Assembly: GCA_964370635.1 (NCBI GenBank)
Contig: CAYJJU010000014.1
Span: 1 to 61,140 of the forward strand
DNA from: SIG603 sp964370635
Lineage (GTDB): Bacteria; Bacillota; Clostridia; Oscillospirales; Acutalibacteraceae
DNA length: 61,140 bases
Direction: 5' to 3'
Made by a program: the position numbers and the translations under genes
Notes under the pieces: model-generated
What the model saw: only the letters and a program-made list of their open reading frames with translations
What the model was told of the DNA's origin: nothing
Databases searched by the model: none
Shown: in pieces, positions 60,022-61,140 of the stretch
How positions within the stretch are numbered: position 1 is the first letter of the stretch
Layout: each line of letters starts with the position of its first letter

Positions 60022-60906
60022 ATGGATAGAATAATTAGAAATATCGCACATGACGGAAGTGTCATGATGCTTGTTATTGATAGCACAGACGCCGTGAAAG
60101 TTGCGCAGCAATGTCATGGTTTGACGGCTACTACATCGGCTGCCTTAGGACGTGCCCTTACCGGCGCATCTATAATGGGCTGTATGTTAAAATCAGATGA
60201 CTCTAGTGTCACGCTGAAATTTAACGGAGGCGGCCCTATAGGCAATGTAATAGCTATTTCAGACAGCAAGGGTAATGTGCGTGGCTATGTCGATAGGCCT
60301 CATATCGAGCTTCCTATAAGGCCTGACGGCAAACTTGATGTAGGAGCGGCTGTGGGCAAAGACGGCAGGGTAGGTGTCATAAGAGATTTCGGTGCTGGTG
60401 AGCCATATATTGGACAGTCAGAGATAGTAAGTGGTGAAATTGCCGAGGATATTACAAATTACTATGCTGTAAGCGAGCAAGTGCCTACTGTGTGTGCCTT
60501 GGGTGTGCTTACGGATAAAGTTACAAAAGAAGTGCTTTTGGCAGGTGGATTTTTAATACAAGTCCTGCCGGGTGCGTATGAAAGTGATATACAAAGACTA
60601 GAAAATGATTTAAAAGACGTAGAGGCGATGACAACTATGCTTGCAAAAGGCATGTCGCTTGAAGAAATTTGCCAAAAGGTTTTAAAAAGTTTCGATATGG
60701 ATAAACTTGACGAGACTGAAATTCACTATGCCTGTACTTGCAGTAAACAAAAGTATGAAAAAGCACTTATAACGCTTGGTGCAGAGGAATTAAGCTCCTT
60801 GCCGCTTACAAATGGATTCGTCGAAACAGTGTGCCCATACTGTAATAAAAAGCACTTGTTTGCGCCAAATGAAATAAGCAATTTGGTGAAGAAAATAAAA
60901 AAATAA
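60022..60906 (+). CDS. hslO: Redox-regulated chaperone Hsp33
   Basis: A 294-residue holdase chaperone switched on by oxidation. The C-terminal zinc site is complete: CxC in YACTCSKQ and CxxC in VCPYCNKK, about 30 residues apart. The N-terminal core contains VKVAQQCHGLTATTSAALGRALTG. AGAGGAA precedes the ATG. It is the last protein gene of the window. Confidence 0.96.
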   Translation: MDRIIRNIAHDGSVMMLVIDSTDAVKVAQQCHGLTATTSAALGRALTGASIMGCMLKSDDSSVTLKFNGGGPIGNVIAISDSKGNVRGYVDRPHIELPIRPDGKLDVGAAVGKDGRVGVIRDFGAGEPYIGQSEIVSGEIAEDITNYYAVSEQVPTVCALGVLTDKVTKEVLLAGGFLIQVLPGAYESDIQRLENDLKDVEAMTTMLAKGMSLEEICQKVLKSFDMDKLDETEIHYACTCSKQKYEKALITLGAEELSSLPLTNGFVETVCPYCNKKHLFAPNEISNLVKKIKK

Positions 60907-60925
60907 ATTTTTTTTAAAAAAGGTA

Positions 60926-60954
60926 TTGACTTTTCCGTTTATATGTAGTAAGAT
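60926..60954 (+). promoter_or_regulatory. Candidate promoter of the tRNA cluster
   Basis: TTGACT (60926-60931), 17 bp, then TAAGAT (60949-60954), 56 bp before the first tRNA. Confidence 0.5.
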
Positions 60955-61009
60955 ATAACACGTCGCTGAGATACACCTTACATAAGTAACTCGAAGCGAT
61001 GTGCTAAAT

Positions 61010-61086
61010 GGGGGCATAGCTCAGCTGGTTAGAGCACCTGCCTTACAAGCAGGGGGTCATAGGTTCGAGTCCTATTGTCCCCACCA
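61010..61086 (+). tRNA. tRNA-Val (anticodon TAC)
   Basis: The full cloverleaf is readable: acceptor GGGGGCA / TGTCCCC, D-arm GCTC..GAGC, anticodon stem CCTGC / GCAGG around loop CTTACAA, T-arm ATAGG-TTCGAGT-CCTAT, discriminator A and an encoded CCA end. Confidence 0.97.
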
Positions 61087-61090
61087 TTAT

Positions 61091-61140
61091 GGCCCAGTAG
61101 TTCAGTTGGTTAGAACGCTAGCCTGTCACGCTAGAGGTCG
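61091..61140 (+). tRNA. tRNA-Asp (anticodon GTC), cut by the window end
   Basis: The 5' half is present: acceptor strand GGCCCAG, D-arm GTTC..GAAC and anticodon stem CTAGC / GCTAG around loop CTGTCAC. The 3' half lies outside the window. Confidence 0.93.

Overview
The window reads as chromosome of a low-GC, endospore-forming, Gram-positive anaerobe of the class Clostridia. Three things point there: a complete spoIIIA operon, the sipL-spoIVA pair and a tiny spoVM; many TTG/GTG starts behind AGGAGG-type ribosome sites; and firmicute gene order throughout. The species cannot be named from this sequence. Apart from the first 5 kb and rpmB, all genes lie on the + strand in long, tightly packed operons. 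Most of the window is conserved core genome.

Layout. 1-5040 is an accessory edge: a palindrome-rich repeat region, a PAP2 phosphatase, a P-type Ca2+ ATPase, and a minus-strand pair of a methyltransferase and a NUDIX hydrolase. 5190-6704 holds an orphan HipA-like kinase and a 281-bp palindromic repeat element. 6785-11388 is spoIIIAA-AH, the mother-cell half of the feeding-tube channel. 11415-17034 runs from a promoter with a leader ORF and terminator through nusB, a TsaD paralogue, xseA, xseB, a prenyl synthase, an RluD-like synthase and a zinc phospholipase C-like protein. rpmB is divergent. 17434-22850 carries a site-2 protease, scpA, scpB, a DUF2953 protein, ytfJ, a D,D-carboxypeptidase, rluB and an overlapping acetyltransferase-like gene. 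23011-35499 is the run yicC-remA-rpoZ-priA-def-fmt-rsmB-rlmN-prpC-prkC-rsgA-thiN, a 57-aa membrane protein and the 28-aa spoVM. It lacks gmk, coaBC and rpe, which usually accompany these genes. 35745-39630 holds sipL, spoIVA, a 90-aa membrane protein and a SpoIVFB-like protease.

39764-52393 contains a YczE-type membrane protein, a radical SAM pair, a MATE transporter, rplS with a structured leader, lepB, a MazG-like protein, a DUF1016/YhcG PD-(D/E)XK nuclease, rbgA (ylqF), rnhB, yraN, a dipeptidase, thrC and a phosphoesterase. 52553-60906 is the proteostasis block tig-clpP-clpX-lon-engB, then a YerC-type regulator, a methyltransferase and hslO. The window ends in tRNA-Val and a truncated tRNA-Asp.

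Most unusual observation. The YhcG-type nuclease gene sits exactly at the start of rbgA and is flanked by a perfect 57-bp direct repeat. That repeat contains the start codon and the first 15 complete codons of rbgA. The nuclease is therefore read from a copy of the rbgA start and carries its N-terminus, while rbgA stays intact. This looks like a nuclease cassette inserted in a core operon. Other points worth a second look are a leader ORF lying over an intrinsic terminator before nusB, a possible minimal SpoIVFA partner before a SpoIVFB-like protease, a duplicated terminator around an intergenic insert after rplS, and several palindromic repeat elements. No CRISPR array, transposase, integrase or rRNA was seen.
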